NCBI RefSeq assembly: GCF_014204975.1
Contig: NZ_JACHMM010000001.1
Location: 1,364,001 to 1,428,000, forward strand
DNA length: 64,000 nucleotides
Direction: 5' to 3'
Origin: Jiangella mangrovi
GTDB lineage: Bacteria > Actinomycetota > Actinomycetes > Jiangellales > Jiangellaceae
Under the pieces are notes generated by a model, which did no database searches, was not told where the DNA came from, and saw nothing but the letters and a program-made list of their open reading frames with translations. The translations under genes and the position numbers were made by a program. Below, piece after piece: positions 52,021 through 60,542 of the stretch. Position 1 is the first letter of the stretch. Every line of letters starts with the position of its first letter.

Positions 52021-53070
52021 TCAGGGTGCGGCCGGGAAGCCCAGCACCACCTGCAGCGCCTCGGCCGGGCGCTGGTCGATCAGCTCGAACGCGCTCGCGA
52101 CCTCCGTGACCGGGACGACGTGCGACACCAGCGGCGCGACATCCACCCGGCCCGCGGCCACCAGGTCCATGAACACCCGCAGCAGACGGTCGTGGTTCCA
52201 GCGGTCGCCGAGCGCCCGCGGGGTGCCGCCGATCTGGCTGGCCACGATCTCGACCCGGTTGTGGTGGAACTCCTCGCCCAGCAGCAGCCCACCTGCCTCG
52301 CCCTGGTAGAAGCCCGCCGCCACCACCCGCCCCGCCGGCCGCACGGACCGGACGGCCTCGTGCAGTGCGCGGTAGTTGCCGCTCAGCTCGATGGCGGTGT
52401 CCGCGCCTGCTCCGCCGGTGACCGAGCGCACCGTCACCGCCGCGCCGCCCGGCACGTCGGCGCGCAGCGCGTGCGCCGCCCCGAACCGCGACGCCAGCGC
52501 GACCCGGTCGGGCAAGCCGTCGACCGCCACCACGGAGGCGCCGTTGAGCTCCGCCAGCCGGGTCGCGAGCAGCCCGATGACGCCCTGCCCGAAGACCACC
52601 ACGTGCTCGCCGAGATGCACGTCGGCGGCCAGGACGGCGTTGAGCGCGATGGCGCCGACGCGGGCGAAGACGCCGTGCACCGGGTCGAGGCCGGCCGGGA
52701 GCAGCCGCCGGGCCGCGATGGCCGCCGGCACCACCGTCTCGGCGCGGTGCCCCCAGATGCCGTAGACGACGTCACCGACCCGCGGCGTCGCCACGTCCGG
52801 CGCCACCTCGACGACCTGCCCGACCTCCTGGTAGCCCCAGCCGGACACCGGGTACGAGAACGCGGGCGCACCCTCGGTGAACAGCCGCGACGCCGCGTCC
52901 CAGGTCTTCGTCAGGTACGGGTTCGAGCCGCGGTAGGCGGTCAGCTCGGTGCCGGCGGAGATGCCGGAGTACCACGTGGCGATGCGGACCTGGCCCGCGC
53001 CCAGCGGCGACGCCGGCTCCTCGGCCACGCCGACCTGACGGGGCCCGGTGAACTGCACGACCTGCGGCAT
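52021..53070 (-). CDS. Medium-chain (zinc-type) alcohol dehydrogenase-like protein
   Basis: A 349-residue MDR superfamily oxidoreductase. The N-terminus contains YSGISAGTELTAYRG, where a Ser/Thr stands in place of the usual catalytic zinc Cys; this GISAGTE pattern is shared with BchC-like and sugar-alcohol dehydrogenases. The cofactor motif is VFGQGVIGLLATRLAELNG, and Asp in VAVDGLPDR favours NAD. No four-Cys structural zinc lobe is visible. It is divergent from the sugar importer at 53191 and probably acts on the imported sugar or polyol. The ATG at 53070 is preferred to the GTG at 53079. Confidence 0.82.
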   Translation of the reverse strand: MPQVVQFTGPRQVGVAEEPASPLGAGQVRIATWYSGISAGTELTAYRGSNPYLTKTWDAASRLFTEGAPAFSYPVSGWGYQEVGQVVEVAPDVATPRVGDVVYGIWGHRAETVVPAAIAARRLLPAGLDPVHGVFARVGAIALNAVLAADVHLGEHVVVFGQGVIGLLATRLAELNGASVVAVDGLPDRVALASRFGAAHALRADVPGGAAVTVRSVTGGAGADTAIELSGNYRALHEAVRSVRPAGRVVAAGFYQGEAGGLLLGEEFHHNRVEIVASQIGGTPRALGDRWNHDRLLRVFMDLVAAGRVDVAPLVSHVVPVTEVASAFELIDQRPAEALQVVLGFPAAP

Positions 53071-53104
53071 GGGACACACCCCTATTTCGTCAAAGAACAG
53101 ACAG

Positions 53105-53129
53105 ATTATGTCTTGTCATCGGACATTAT
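53105..53129. promoter_or_regulatory. Imperfect palindrome in the divergent dehydrogenase/importer region
   Basis: ATTATGTC at 53105-53112 and GACATTAT at 53122-53129 form an inverted repeat with one arm mismatch around 9 bases. CATAAT on the minus strand within it could be the -10 box of the dehydrogenase. TTGTCA (53113) and TTTCAT (53136), 17 bases apart, could serve the importer. The ROK protein at 56478 is the natural candidate to bind here. Confidence 0.45.
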
Positions 53130-53190
53130 TAGGTGTTTCATGACCGTAACCCAAGAGAGCTTGCCATTCTCTCGACGTTGAGAGGTTCGC

Positions 53191-54594
53191 ATGAGAGCAA
53201 CCAGCATCGGCCGCGGGGCCGCCGCCCTTCTGGCCGGGTCCGTCGCGCTCGCCGCGTGCGGCGGTGGCGACGACGACAGCGGCGGCGGATCGCAGGACGC
53301 CGACAGCATCACCGTGTGGGTGGTCGAGGACATCGCCGACCGCGTCACCGCCATCGAGGCCATCGCCGACGCCTTCAGCCAGTCCTCCGGTGTCGAGGTC
53401 GAGCTGGTGTCGGTAGCCGAGAACGACTTCGACCAGCTCATCACCTCGTCGGCGGCCGCCGGCGACCTGCCCGACGTCATCGGCGCGACTTCGCTGGCCG
53501 GTGTGCAGTCCATGGCCGTCAACGAGCTGCTCGACACCGAGACGCCGGCGAGCATCGTCGACGAGCTCGGCGAGGACACCTTCGCCCAGGCCGCGCTCGA
53601 GCTGACCCGCGACGGCGACGCCCAGCTGGCGGTGCCCAGCGACGGCTGGCCGCAGCTCATGGTCTACCGCAAGGACCTGTTCGAGGCGGCCGGGCTGGAG
53701 CCGCCGACGACGTTCGACGCCATCACGGCCGCCGCCGAGGCGCTGGACAGCGACGCCGTCGCCGGCATCGTCGCGCCGACCATCCCCGGCGACGCGTTCA
53801 CCCAGCAGAGCTTCGAGTACTTCGCCCTGGGCAACGGCTGCCAGCTCGTCGACGACGAGGGCACCGTCACACTGGACTCGCCGGAGTGCGCCGAGACCTT
53901 CGACTTCTACGCCGACCTGGTGCGCGACTACTCCGTGGCCGGCAACCAGGACGTCGACACCACCCGGGCCACGTACTTCGCCGGGCAGGCCGCCATGGTC
54001 GTGTGGTCGTCGTTCATCCTCGACGAGCTGGCCGGACTGCGCAACGACGCCCTGCCCACCTGCACCGAGTGCCGGGCCGACCCCACGTTCCTCGCGCAGA
54101 ACAGCGGCGTCGTGACGGCCGTCGAGGGACCCAGCGGCGACGAGGCGGCGTCGTACGGCGAGATCACGTCGTGGGTGCTGACCGCCGACTCCGCGACCGA
54201 ACCGTCGTCGCAGTTCGTCCAGTACATGCTCTCCGACGGCTACGTCGACTGGCTCGCCGTCGCCCCCGAGGGCAAGGTCCCGACCCGGCTGGGCACCGCC
54301 GACGCCCCCGAGGAGTACGTCACGGCGTGGGAGGGCCTCGACGCCGGCGTCGACACCAAGGCGCCGCTCTCGGACTTCTACGACGCCGAGACGCTCGAGA
54401 CCGTTCGGACCAGCGCCGAGACCATCCAGCGCTGGGGGTTCGAGCAGGGCGAGGGCCAGCTGGTGGGCGCCGCGCTCGGCGAACTGCCCGTCGCGGCCGC
54501 GCTGAACGAGCTGGTCAGCGGCAGCGGTACGGGCGAGGAGGCGGCCCAGCAGGCCCAGGCCGCGGTGTCCGAGATCCAGCAGAGCCTGGAGTGA
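53191..54594 (+). CDS. Extracellular sugar-binding lipoprotein
   Basis: A 467-residue family 1 solute-binding protein. The signal peptide ends in VALAAC, with the lipidated Cys at about residue 23, followed by a Gly/Asp/Ser spacer. Typical motifs are ITVWVVEDIADRV, DLPDVIGATS and the lobe-linking VPSDGWPQLMVYRKDLF. Four further Cys (GCQLV, PECAET and CTECRAD) may form disulphides. It heads the importer operon with two permeases and a ROK regulator. Confidence 0.92.
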   Translation: MRATSIGRGAAALLAGSVALAACGGGDDDSGGGSQDADSITVWVVEDIADRVTAIEAIADAFSQSSGVEVELVSVAENDFDQLITSSAAAGDLPDVIGATSLAGVQSMAVNELLDTETPASIVDELGEDTFAQAALELTRDGDAQLAVPSDGWPQLMVYRKDLFEAAGLEPPTTFDAITAAAEALDSDAVAGIVAPTIPGDAFTQQSFEYFALGNGCQLVDDEGTVTLDSPECAETFDFYADLVRDYSVAGNQDVDTTRATYFAGQAAMVVWSSFILDELAGLRNDALPTCTECRADPTFLAQNSGVVTAVEGPSGDEAASYGEITSWVLTADSATEPSSQFVQYMLSDGYVDWLAVAPEGKVPTRLGTADAPEEYVTAWEGLDAGVDTKAPLSDFYDAETLETVRTSAETIQRWGFEQGEGQLVGAALGELPVAAALNELVSGSGTGEEAAQQAQAAVSEIQQSLE

Positions 54595-54598
54595 CCGG

Positions 54599-55540
54599 GT
54601 GCCCCGCACCGACACCCTGACCCGCCAGGAGGCCCGGCTCGCCTACCGGCTCATCTCGCCGACGCTGCTCATCGTGGTCGTCGTCGTAGTGCTGCCGGTC
54701 GTCTGGACCATCTCGCTGGCGTTCCAGGACGTCCGGCTGATCAACCTGCGCGACGCCGGGTTCTTCGGCGAGTACAACGTCGACAACTTCACGACGGTGT
54801 TCGGCTCGTCCGGGTTCTGGTCGTCGCTGTGGACCACCGTCATCTACACCGTCGGCGCGACGCTCGGCTCGATCGTCATCGGGCTGATCGCCGCGCTGGC
54901 GCTGCGCAAGCCGTTCCGCGGGCGCGGCGTGCTGCGGGCGGCCATGCTGCTGCCGTACGTCGCTCCCGTCGTCGCGGCGACGTTCGTGTGGACGGTCGCG
55001 CTGAACCCGCAGTTCGGCATCGTCAACGCCTGGGGCACGCGGTTCCTGGGCTGGGATGAGCCGGTGCCGTTCCTGTCGCAGCGCGACTACGCGGTGGGGC
55101 TGTTCGGGGTCGACGTGACGGTGCCGCTGGCGCTGCTGACGGTCATCGCGTTCGAGGCCTGGCGGTACTTCCCGTTCGCGTTCCTGTTCATCATCGCCCG
55201 GCTGCAGGCGCTGCCCGGCGAGCTGGACGAGGCCGCCGTGGTGGACGGGACGTCGATCTGGCAGCGCTTCCGCTACATCACGCTGCCACAGCTCATGCCC
55301 GTCATCGCGCTGCTGACGATCCTGCGGTTCATCCTCACCTTCAACAAGTTCGACGACATCTACCTGCTGACCGGCGGCGGCGCCGGCACCGAGGTCGTGT
55401 CGATCCGGGTGTACGAGTTCCTGACCGCCCGTACGGACATCGGCGCGGCCGCCGCCCAGTCGCTGGTCCTGGCCGGGGTGCTGACCGTGTTCATCGCGAT
55501 CTACATGCGGACGGCCGCGGGCCGAGGGGAGACGTCGTGA
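54599..55540 (+). CDS. Sugar ABC transporter permease (MalF type)
   Basis: A 313-residue permease with six membrane segments, starting at GTG 54599 only 4 bp after the binding-protein stop. The EAA loop is DEAAVVDGTSIWQRFRYITLP near residue 215. FNKFDDIYLLTGGGAGTEV follows as the typical MalF/UgpA segment. No ATPase gene accompanies it, so a shared ATPase is expected to energise the importer. Confidence 0.9.
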   Translation: MPRTDTLTRQEARLAYRLISPTLLIVVVVVVLPVVWTISLAFQDVRLINLRDAGFFGEYNVDNFTTVFGSSGFWSSLWTTVIYTVGATLGSIVIGLIAALALRKPFRGRGVLRAAMLLPYVAPVVAATFVWTVALNPQFGIVNAWGTRFLGWDEPVPFLSQRDYAVGLFGVDVTVPLALLTVIAFEAWRYFPFAFLFIIARLQALPGELDEAAVVDGTSIWQRFRYITLPQLMPVIALLTILRFILTFNKFDDIYLLTGGGAGTEVVSIRVYEFLTARTDIGAAAAQSLVLAGVLTVFIAIYMRTAAGRGETS

Positions 55541-56481
55541 GCGTGGACACCGTCGCCACCACCCCCGCCGCGCCACCCGGCCGGCCGCCGCTGCCGCCGT
55601 CGTCGCGCCGCCGCCGCTTCCCGCGCAGCCGCGAGGAGCGCATCTGGGGATCGCTGCGGGTCATCGCGATCGTCGTGCTCGCGCTGTCGACGATCGTGCC
55701 GTTCCTCTACATGCTGGTGCTGTCGGTCCGCCCGATCGCCGAGGTGCTGCTCGAGCCCGGGCGGCTCTGGGTGTCGCCGTCGGAGTTCACCACCGACACC
55801 TACCGCGAGGTGCTCACCTCCGTCGACGACGGCGGCCAGGGCTTCCTCGGCTACATGGGCAACAGCCTGCTGGTCGCGAGCGTCACCGTCATCGTCACGC
55901 TGGTGGCCTCGATCCTCGGCGCCTACGCCGTCAGCCGGCTGGCCTTCCGCGGCCGCGGCGCGTCGGGCTACCTGTTCCTCATCGTCTACCTGTTCCCGCC
56001 GATCCTGCTGGCCATCCCGCTGTTCGTGCTGTTCTCGCAGCTCAGCCTCCGGGGCAACCTGCTGGCGCTGGCGGTGGTGTACGTGGCGCAGACTGTGCCC
56101 GTGGCGATCTACATGCTGCGCAACTACTTCGCGACCATCCCGGTGTCGCTCGAGGAGGCGGCGCTGATCGACGGGTGCACGCGCTTCGGCGTCATCCGGC
56201 GCATCAGCCTGCCGCTGTCGATGCCGTCGCTCATCGCGACCGGGCTGTACGTGTTCATGATCGCGTGGAACGAGTTCCTGTTCGCGCTGCTGTTCCTGGT
56301 CGAGCGGCGCGACAACTGGACCGTCAGCCTCGGCCTGTCGCGGCTGTCGGGGTCCATCGAGGTCCCCACGACGGTGCTCATGGCCGGTTCGGTGGTGCTC
56401 ACCGTGCCGATCATCGCGCTGTTCTTCCTGGCCGAGCGGATGCTCGTCGAGGGGCTGACCAGCGGCGCGGAGAAGGGATGA
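55537..56481 (+). CDS. Sugar ABC transporter permease (MalG type)
   Basis: A 314-residue permease. A Pro/Arg-rich N-terminus of about 40 residues precedes six membrane segments. The EAA loop is EEAALIDGCTRFGVIRRISLP near residue 208, and the protein ends FLAERMLVEGLTSGAEKG. There are 4-bp overlaps with the gene before (GTGA) and the ROK gene after (ATGA), showing a single tightly coupled transcript. Confidence 0.9.
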   Translation: MSVDTVATTPAAPPGRPPLPPSSRRRRFPRSREERIWGSLRVIAIVVLALSTIVPFLYMLVLSVRPIAEVLLEPGRLWVSPSEFTTDTYREVLTSVDDGGQGFLGYMGNSLLVASVTVIVTLVASILGAYAVSRLAFRGRGASGYLFLIVYLFPPILLAIPLFVLFSQLSLRGNLLALAVVYVAQTVPVAIYMLRNYFATIPVSLEEAALIDGCTRFGVIRRISLPLSMPSLIATGLYVFMIAWNEFLFALLFLVERRDNWTVSLGLSRLSGSIEVPTTVLMAGSVVLTVPIIALFFLAERMLVEGLTSGAEKG

Positions 56482-57656
56482 GCGGGACGACGGCAGGCCG
56501 GATCCTCGAGCTGGTCCGCTCCGGCGAGGTCAGCACGCGGCGCGAGCTGCAGGAGCAGACCGGGCTGTCCCGCTCGACGCTGACCCAGCGGCTGGCCATG
56601 CTGACGGCGGCCGGCTACCTGAGCGAGGCGGCCGCCATGCACTCCGGCGTGGCGGGGCGACCGGCGAAGGCGCTGTCGTTCGTCGACTCCGACAAGTACG
56701 TGCTGACGGCCGACCTCGGCGCGACGCACGCCCGGCTGGCGCTGCAGGACGCCGCCGGCGCGATCCTGGCCGAGAGCACCGACCGGATCCGGATCCAGGA
56801 CGGGCCGGACCCGGTGCTGTCGGCGGTGCTGGACGGGTTCTCGGCGCTGCTGGCTTCGGCCGGCGACGGCGCCCGGGAGCGGCTGTGCGGCATCGGCATC
56901 GGCGTCCCCGGGCCGGTAAACGTCGCGACCCGGCGGCTGCAGCAGCCGCCGATCATGCCCGGCTGGGACGACCACCCGGTGACGACGGTGTTCGAGGAGC
57001 GCTTCGGGGTGCCCACCCTGGTCGACAACGACGCGAACCTCATGGGGCTGGGCGAGGCCCGGCGGTTCCACCCGGACGTGCCGAGCCTGCTCTACGTCAA
57101 GGTCGGCACCGGCATCGGCGCCGGGCTGATCATCGACGGCCGGCCGGAACGCGGCATCGCGGGCGGCGCCGGCGACATCGGGCACATCCGCATCGCCCAC
57201 CCCGTCGCCGGAGCCCTGTGCGCGTGCGGCGCCAACGGCTGCCTGGCCGCCCACGCCAGCGGCGGCGCGCTGGTCCGGCAGCTGGCCGACCGCGGCATCG
57301 CGGCCGAGACGGCGACCGACGTGGCCCGGCTGGTCCAGGCCGGCAACGCCGACGCGATCGCCCTGGTGCGGACGGCGGGACAGCTGCTCGGCGAGGTGCT
57401 GGCGACGGCGGTGGCGCTGCTCAACCCCGGGGTGCTGGTCATCGGCGGCTCCATGGCGATGACGCACGAGCACTTCCTCATCGGGGTCCGCGAGTCGCTG
57501 TACGAGCGGACGGTGCCGCTGGCGACCCGCGACCTCACCATCACCGCGTCGGCGCTGCAGGACCGCGCCGCCATCGAGGGCGCCCGCATCATGGTCGTCG
57601 ACCACGTGTTCTCCGCCGACGCCGTCGACGCCCGCCTCGGCGCTGGTGCCGCCTAG
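56478..57656 (+). CDS. ROK family regulator/sugar kinase-like protein
   Basis: A 392-residue protein. Residues about 8-60 form a winged helix (RRELQEQTGLSRSTLTQRLAML), followed by the ROK domain: LTADLGATHARLAL (phosphate loop), IGIGVPGPV, VDNDANLMGLGE with the catalytic-type Asp, and GDIGHIRI with the zinc-binding His. The zinc motif CACGANGCLA keeps three Cys, but the usual following Glu is Ala. As a repressor it would respond to the imported sugar. It is coupled to the permease gene and is followed at once by an IS element. Confidence 0.88.
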   Translation: MSGTTAGRILELVRSGEVSTRRELQEQTGLSRSTLTQRLAMLTAAGYLSEAAAMHSGVAGRPAKALSFVDSDKYVLTADLGATHARLALQDAAGAILAESTDRIRIQDGPDPVLSAVLDGFSALLASAGDGARERLCGIGIGVPGPVNVATRRLQQPPIMPGWDDHPVTTVFEERFGVPTLVDNDANLMGLGEARRFHPDVPSLLYVKVGTGIGAGLIIDGRPERGIAGGAGDIGHIRIAHPVAGALCACGANGCLAAHASGGALVRQLADRGIAAETATDVARLVQAGNADAIALVRTAGQLLGEVLATAVALLNPGVLVIGGSMAMTHEHFLIGVRESLYERTVPLATRDLTITASALQDRAAIEGARIMVVDHVFSADAVDARLGAGAA

Positions 57657-58742
57657 CTAGTGTCCTGAGTCGTTAATTCGCGTGCAGTATCTGGCGATGG
57701 GTTCGAGGATCTGGTCGGCGGTCTTGGTCCAGACGTAGGGCCTGGGGTTGTCGTTCCAGGTGTCGATCCAGGCGCGGATGTCGGTGTTGAGTTCGCGGAC
57801 TGACCGGTGGGTGCCGCGTTGGAGTTTCTTCGTGGTCAGCTCGCCGAACCAGCGTTCGACCAGGTTGAGCCATGAGGAGCTGGTCGGGGTGAAGTGGAGC
57901 GTGAAGCGGGGGTGTTCGATCAGCCATCGCTTCACGGCCGGTGTCTTGTGGGTCGAGGCGTTGTCGAGCACGACGTGCACGTCGAGTTCCGCGGGCACCT
58001 CGGCGTCGATCTTGGCCAGGAACTTCTTGAACTCGATCGCTCGGTGGCGGGCGTGCAGCGAGCCGATGACCTGGCCGGTGGCGAGGTCGAGGGCGGCGTA
58101 GAGGCTGGACGTGCCGTAGCGCTTGTAGTCATGGGTGGCGCGCTGCGGGGTGCCCGGGAGCATGGGCAGGATCGGGGCCGTGCGGTCCAGGGCCTGGATC
58201 TGGGACTTCTCGTCCACGCACAGCACCACGGCCCGCTCGGGCGGGTCGAGGTAGAGACCCACGACGTCTTTGACCTTGTCGACGAACAGCGGGTCCTTGG
58301 ACAGCTTCCACGACTCCTGCCGGTGCGGCTGCAGGCCGAAGGCCCGCCAGATCCGCGAGACCGCGGACTGCGACAGGCCCAGCTCGGCCGCCAGCGACCG
58401 AGTCGACCAGTGCGTCGCATCCTTCGGCGTCGTCTCCAGCGTCCGGGTGATCACCGCCTCGACCTGCTCGTCACCAACCGTGCGGGGCCGGCCAGGGCGC
58501 GGTTCATCAAGCAGGCCATCGAGTCGGTCGGCGACGAACCGCGAGCGCCACTTACGCGCACTCGACACCGCGATCCCGAGCTTCTGCGCGATCGCGGTGT
58601 TCCCCAGCCCGTCACCAGCGGCCAGCACGATCCGCGACCGCACCGCCAACGCATTCGCGCTCGTCGGCCGCCGCGACCACGTCAACAGCTGCGACCGCTC
58701 CTCATCAGTCAACGTCACAACAGGGGCAACCGGACTCGGCAC
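57657..58742 (-). CDS. IS630 family transposase
   Basis: An intact 361-residue DDE transposase. The N-terminus has helix-turn-helix units (NTAIAQKLGIAVSSARKWRSRF, ELGLSQSAVSRIWRAFGL). The catalytic acids are the Asp of CVDEKSQ, the Asp of VLDNASTHKT and the Glu of NLVERWFGEL, with about 35 residues between the last two, as expected for IS630. GTG at 58742 or TTG at 58748 may start it. The TAG stop uses bases of the TA target site at the element's end. Confidence 0.93.
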   Translation of the reverse strand: MPSPVAPVVTLTDEERSQLLTWSRRPTSANALAVRSRIVLAAGDGLGNTAIAQKLGIAVSSARKWRSRFVADRLDGLLDEPRPGRPRTVGDEQVEAVITRTLETTPKDATHWSTRSLAAELGLSQSAVSRIWRAFGLQPHRQESWKLSKDPLFVDKVKDVVGLYLDPPERAVVLCVDEKSQIQALDRTAPILPMLPGTPQRATHDYKRYGTSSLYAALDLATGQVIGSLHARHRAIEFKKFLAKIDAEVPAELDVHVVLDNASTHKTPAVKRWLIEHPRFTLHFTPTSSSWLNLVERWFGELTTKKLQRGTHRSVRELNTDIRAWIDTWNDNPRPYVWTKTADQILEPIARYCTRINDSGH

Positions 58743-58786
58743 CCGCAAAGCCTACCCACTAAATACGAACTATTGACTCACGACAC
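57660..58786. mobile_element. Complete IS630-family insertion sequence
   Basis: The ends read GTGTCCTGAGTCG on the left and the complement GTGTCGTGAGTCA on the right; over 23 terminal bases including the TA, 19 match. Each end is flanked by TA (57658-57659 and 58787-58788), the target duplication of this family. The element is 1127 bp with one transposase gene. It sits directly behind the ROK stop codon, 8 bp before the end of ptsI on the other side. Confidence 0.9.
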
Positions 58787-58793
58787 TAGCGCT

Positions 58794-60452
58794 TCAGATG
58801 AGGGGCGGGAGCTCGGCGTGGACGGCGGCGCGGGCGGCCCGGGCGTCGGGGGCGGACAGCGCCAGCTCGGCCAGCCGGACGCACTCGTCGCGGGTGACGG
58901 AGAGCAGCGTCGCCGCGACCTCGGGGATGGCCCGCGCCGTCATCGACAGGCTGGTCACGCCGAGGCCGGTCAGCACGACGGCGAGCGCGGGGTCGGCCGC
59001 GGCCTCACCGCAGACGCCCACCGGCCGGTCCGCCTGGACGCCCGCCTCCGCCGTCAGGTGCACCAGCCGCAGCGCGGCCGGCTGCCAGGCGTCGTTGAGC
59101 GCGGCCAGGTCGCCGAGCAGGCGGTCCGCCGCCATCGTGTACTGGGTGAGGTCGTTGGTGCCGAGGCTGGCGAACGCGACCTCCGACATCAGCGCGTCGG
59201 CGGTCAGCGCGAGCGCCGGCACCTCGACCATGACGCCGGCGATCGCCAGGCCGTGGGCGTGGGCGCGCTCGACGAAGTCGGCGGCCTCGCCGGCGGTCGA
59301 GACCATGGGCGCCATGACCCACACCTCGGTGCCGGAGGTCGTGGCCGCCCGGGCGATGGCCTCGAGCTGGTGGTCGAGCACCTCGGGGTGCCGGACGGCG
59401 GTCCGGTAGCCGCGGACGCCGAGGGCGGGGTTGGCCTCCGTCGCATCGGTGAGGAACGGCAGCGGCTTGTCCGCGCCGGCGTCGAGCGTACGGACGACGA
59501 CCTTCCTGCCGGCGAACGGCTCCAGCACCGCGCGGTACTGCTCGACCTGCTCCTGGACCGTGGGCTCCTCGGCGCGGTCGAGGAAGCAGAACTCCGTCCG
59601 GAACAGCCCGACGCCCTCGGCACCGGCCTCGGCGGCGGCCGCCGCGCCCTTGGGATCGCCGACGTTGGCCAGCAGCTGGACGCGATGCCCGTCGGCCGTG
59701 CGGCCGGTGCCGTCGAAGGTCCACTCGCGGGCGGCCGCGGCCCGGACCTGCGCGACGGTGTCGGCGGACGGATCCGCCTCGATGGTCCCGGCGCCGCCGT
59801 CGACCAGGACGACGGTGCCCTCGGCGACGTCGAGGATGCCCGCCGCGGCGACGACCGCCGGCAGCCCGAGCGCCCGGGCCAGGATCGCCGTGTGCGACGT
59901 CGGCCCGCCGCCCTCGGTCACCAGCGCCAGGCAGGTCGAGGGGTCGAGCGTGGCGGTGTCTGCGGGGGCGAGGTCGTGCGCCACCAGGACGAACGGCTCG
60001 TCGCGCTCGGGCACGCCCGGCGCCGGGCGGCCGTCGAGCACGGCGACGATGCGGTCGCGTACGTCGGCGACGTCGCGGGCCCGCTCGGCCATGTAGCCCC
60101 CGAGCGACTCGAGCATCGCCTGGACCTCGGCCGCCGCCTCCCACACGGCGCGGGCCGGCGCCGTCCCGTCGTCGACCTTCTTCTGCGCCGCCGTGACCAG
60201 CGTGGGGTCGGCCGCCATGAGCGCCGTCGCCTCGAGCACCGCGGAGCCCTCGCCGTGCGCCGTCGTCGCCCGGTGCTCGAGGTCGGCGCGGACCTGCTCG
60301 GCGGCGGTCGCGATGCGGGCCTTCTCGGCGGCGAAGTCGGCGCCGTCGGCCGGTCGCGCGTCCGCCGCCGGCTCGGCCACCGGATCCGGCATACGCACCA
60401 CCGGCCCGACCGCACGCCCCGAACTGACACCCACTCCGCTGAACACTGCCAC
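58794..60452 (-). CDS. ptsI: PTS enzyme I (phosphoenolpyruvate-protein phosphotransferase)
   Basis: A 552-residue enzyme I that takes phosphate from PEP and passes it to HPr. His187 in GGPTSHTAILAR is the phosphorylation site. The barrel has the PEP-site motifs GVGLFRTEFCFLDR, VRTLDAGADKPLPF and the active Cys481 in GVCGEAAADP. The GTG at 60452 follows GAGGAGGAA with correct spacing and gives the usual VFSGVGVSSGRAVGP start. It is about 20 residues shorter than E. coli enzyme I. The matching HPr gene is at 14732. Confidence 0.94.
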   Translation of the reverse strand: MAVFSGVGVSSGRAVGPVVRMPDPVAEPAADARPADGADFAAEKARIATAAEQVRADLEHRATTAHGEGSAVLEATALMAADPTLVTAAQKKVDDGTAPARAVWEAAAEVQAMLESLGGYMAERARDVADVRDRIVAVLDGRPAPGVPERDEPFVLVAHDLAPADTATLDPSTCLALVTEGGGPTSHTAILARALGLPAVVAAAGILDVAEGTVVLVDGGAGTIEADPSADTVAQVRAAAAREWTFDGTGRTADGHRVQLLANVGDPKGAAAAAEAGAEGVGLFRTEFCFLDRAEEPTVQEQVEQYRAVLEPFAGRKVVVRTLDAGADKPLPFLTDATEANPALGVRGYRTAVRHPEVLDHQLEAIARAATTSGTEVWVMAPMVSTAGEAADFVERAHAHGLAIAGVMVEVPALALTADALMSEVAFASLGTNDLTQYTMAADRLLGDLAALNDAWQPAALRLVHLTAEAGVQADRPVGVCGEAAADPALAVVLTGLGVTSLSMTARAIPEVAATLLSVTRDECVRLAELALSAPDARAARAAVHAELPPLI

Positions 60453-60485
60453 GACGTTCCTCCTCGAACTGCTCCTCCACACGAT

Positions 60486-60527
60486 CATCGGCACTTCCCG
60501 CCCGGGTGTGGGCGGGAAGTGCCGATG
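60486..60527. terminator. Perfect 18-bp hairpin between the EIIC gene and ptsI
   Basis: Arms at 60486-60503 and 60510-60527 are perfectly complementary around a 6-base loop. There is no T-run. It lies in the 90-bp gap between the EIIC stop (60543) and ptsI start (60452). It may terminate part of the transcription or protect upstream mRNA, uncoupling expression of the two genes. Confidence 0.6.
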
Positions 60528-60542
60528 CTCACAGCGATTCCG

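Noticed and set aside
46739-57656. The two sugar importer operons as a possible duplication
   Set aside because: The binding proteins and permeases are of the same families but differ in length, lipoprotein region and partner genes, and no long stretch of shared DNA was seen.
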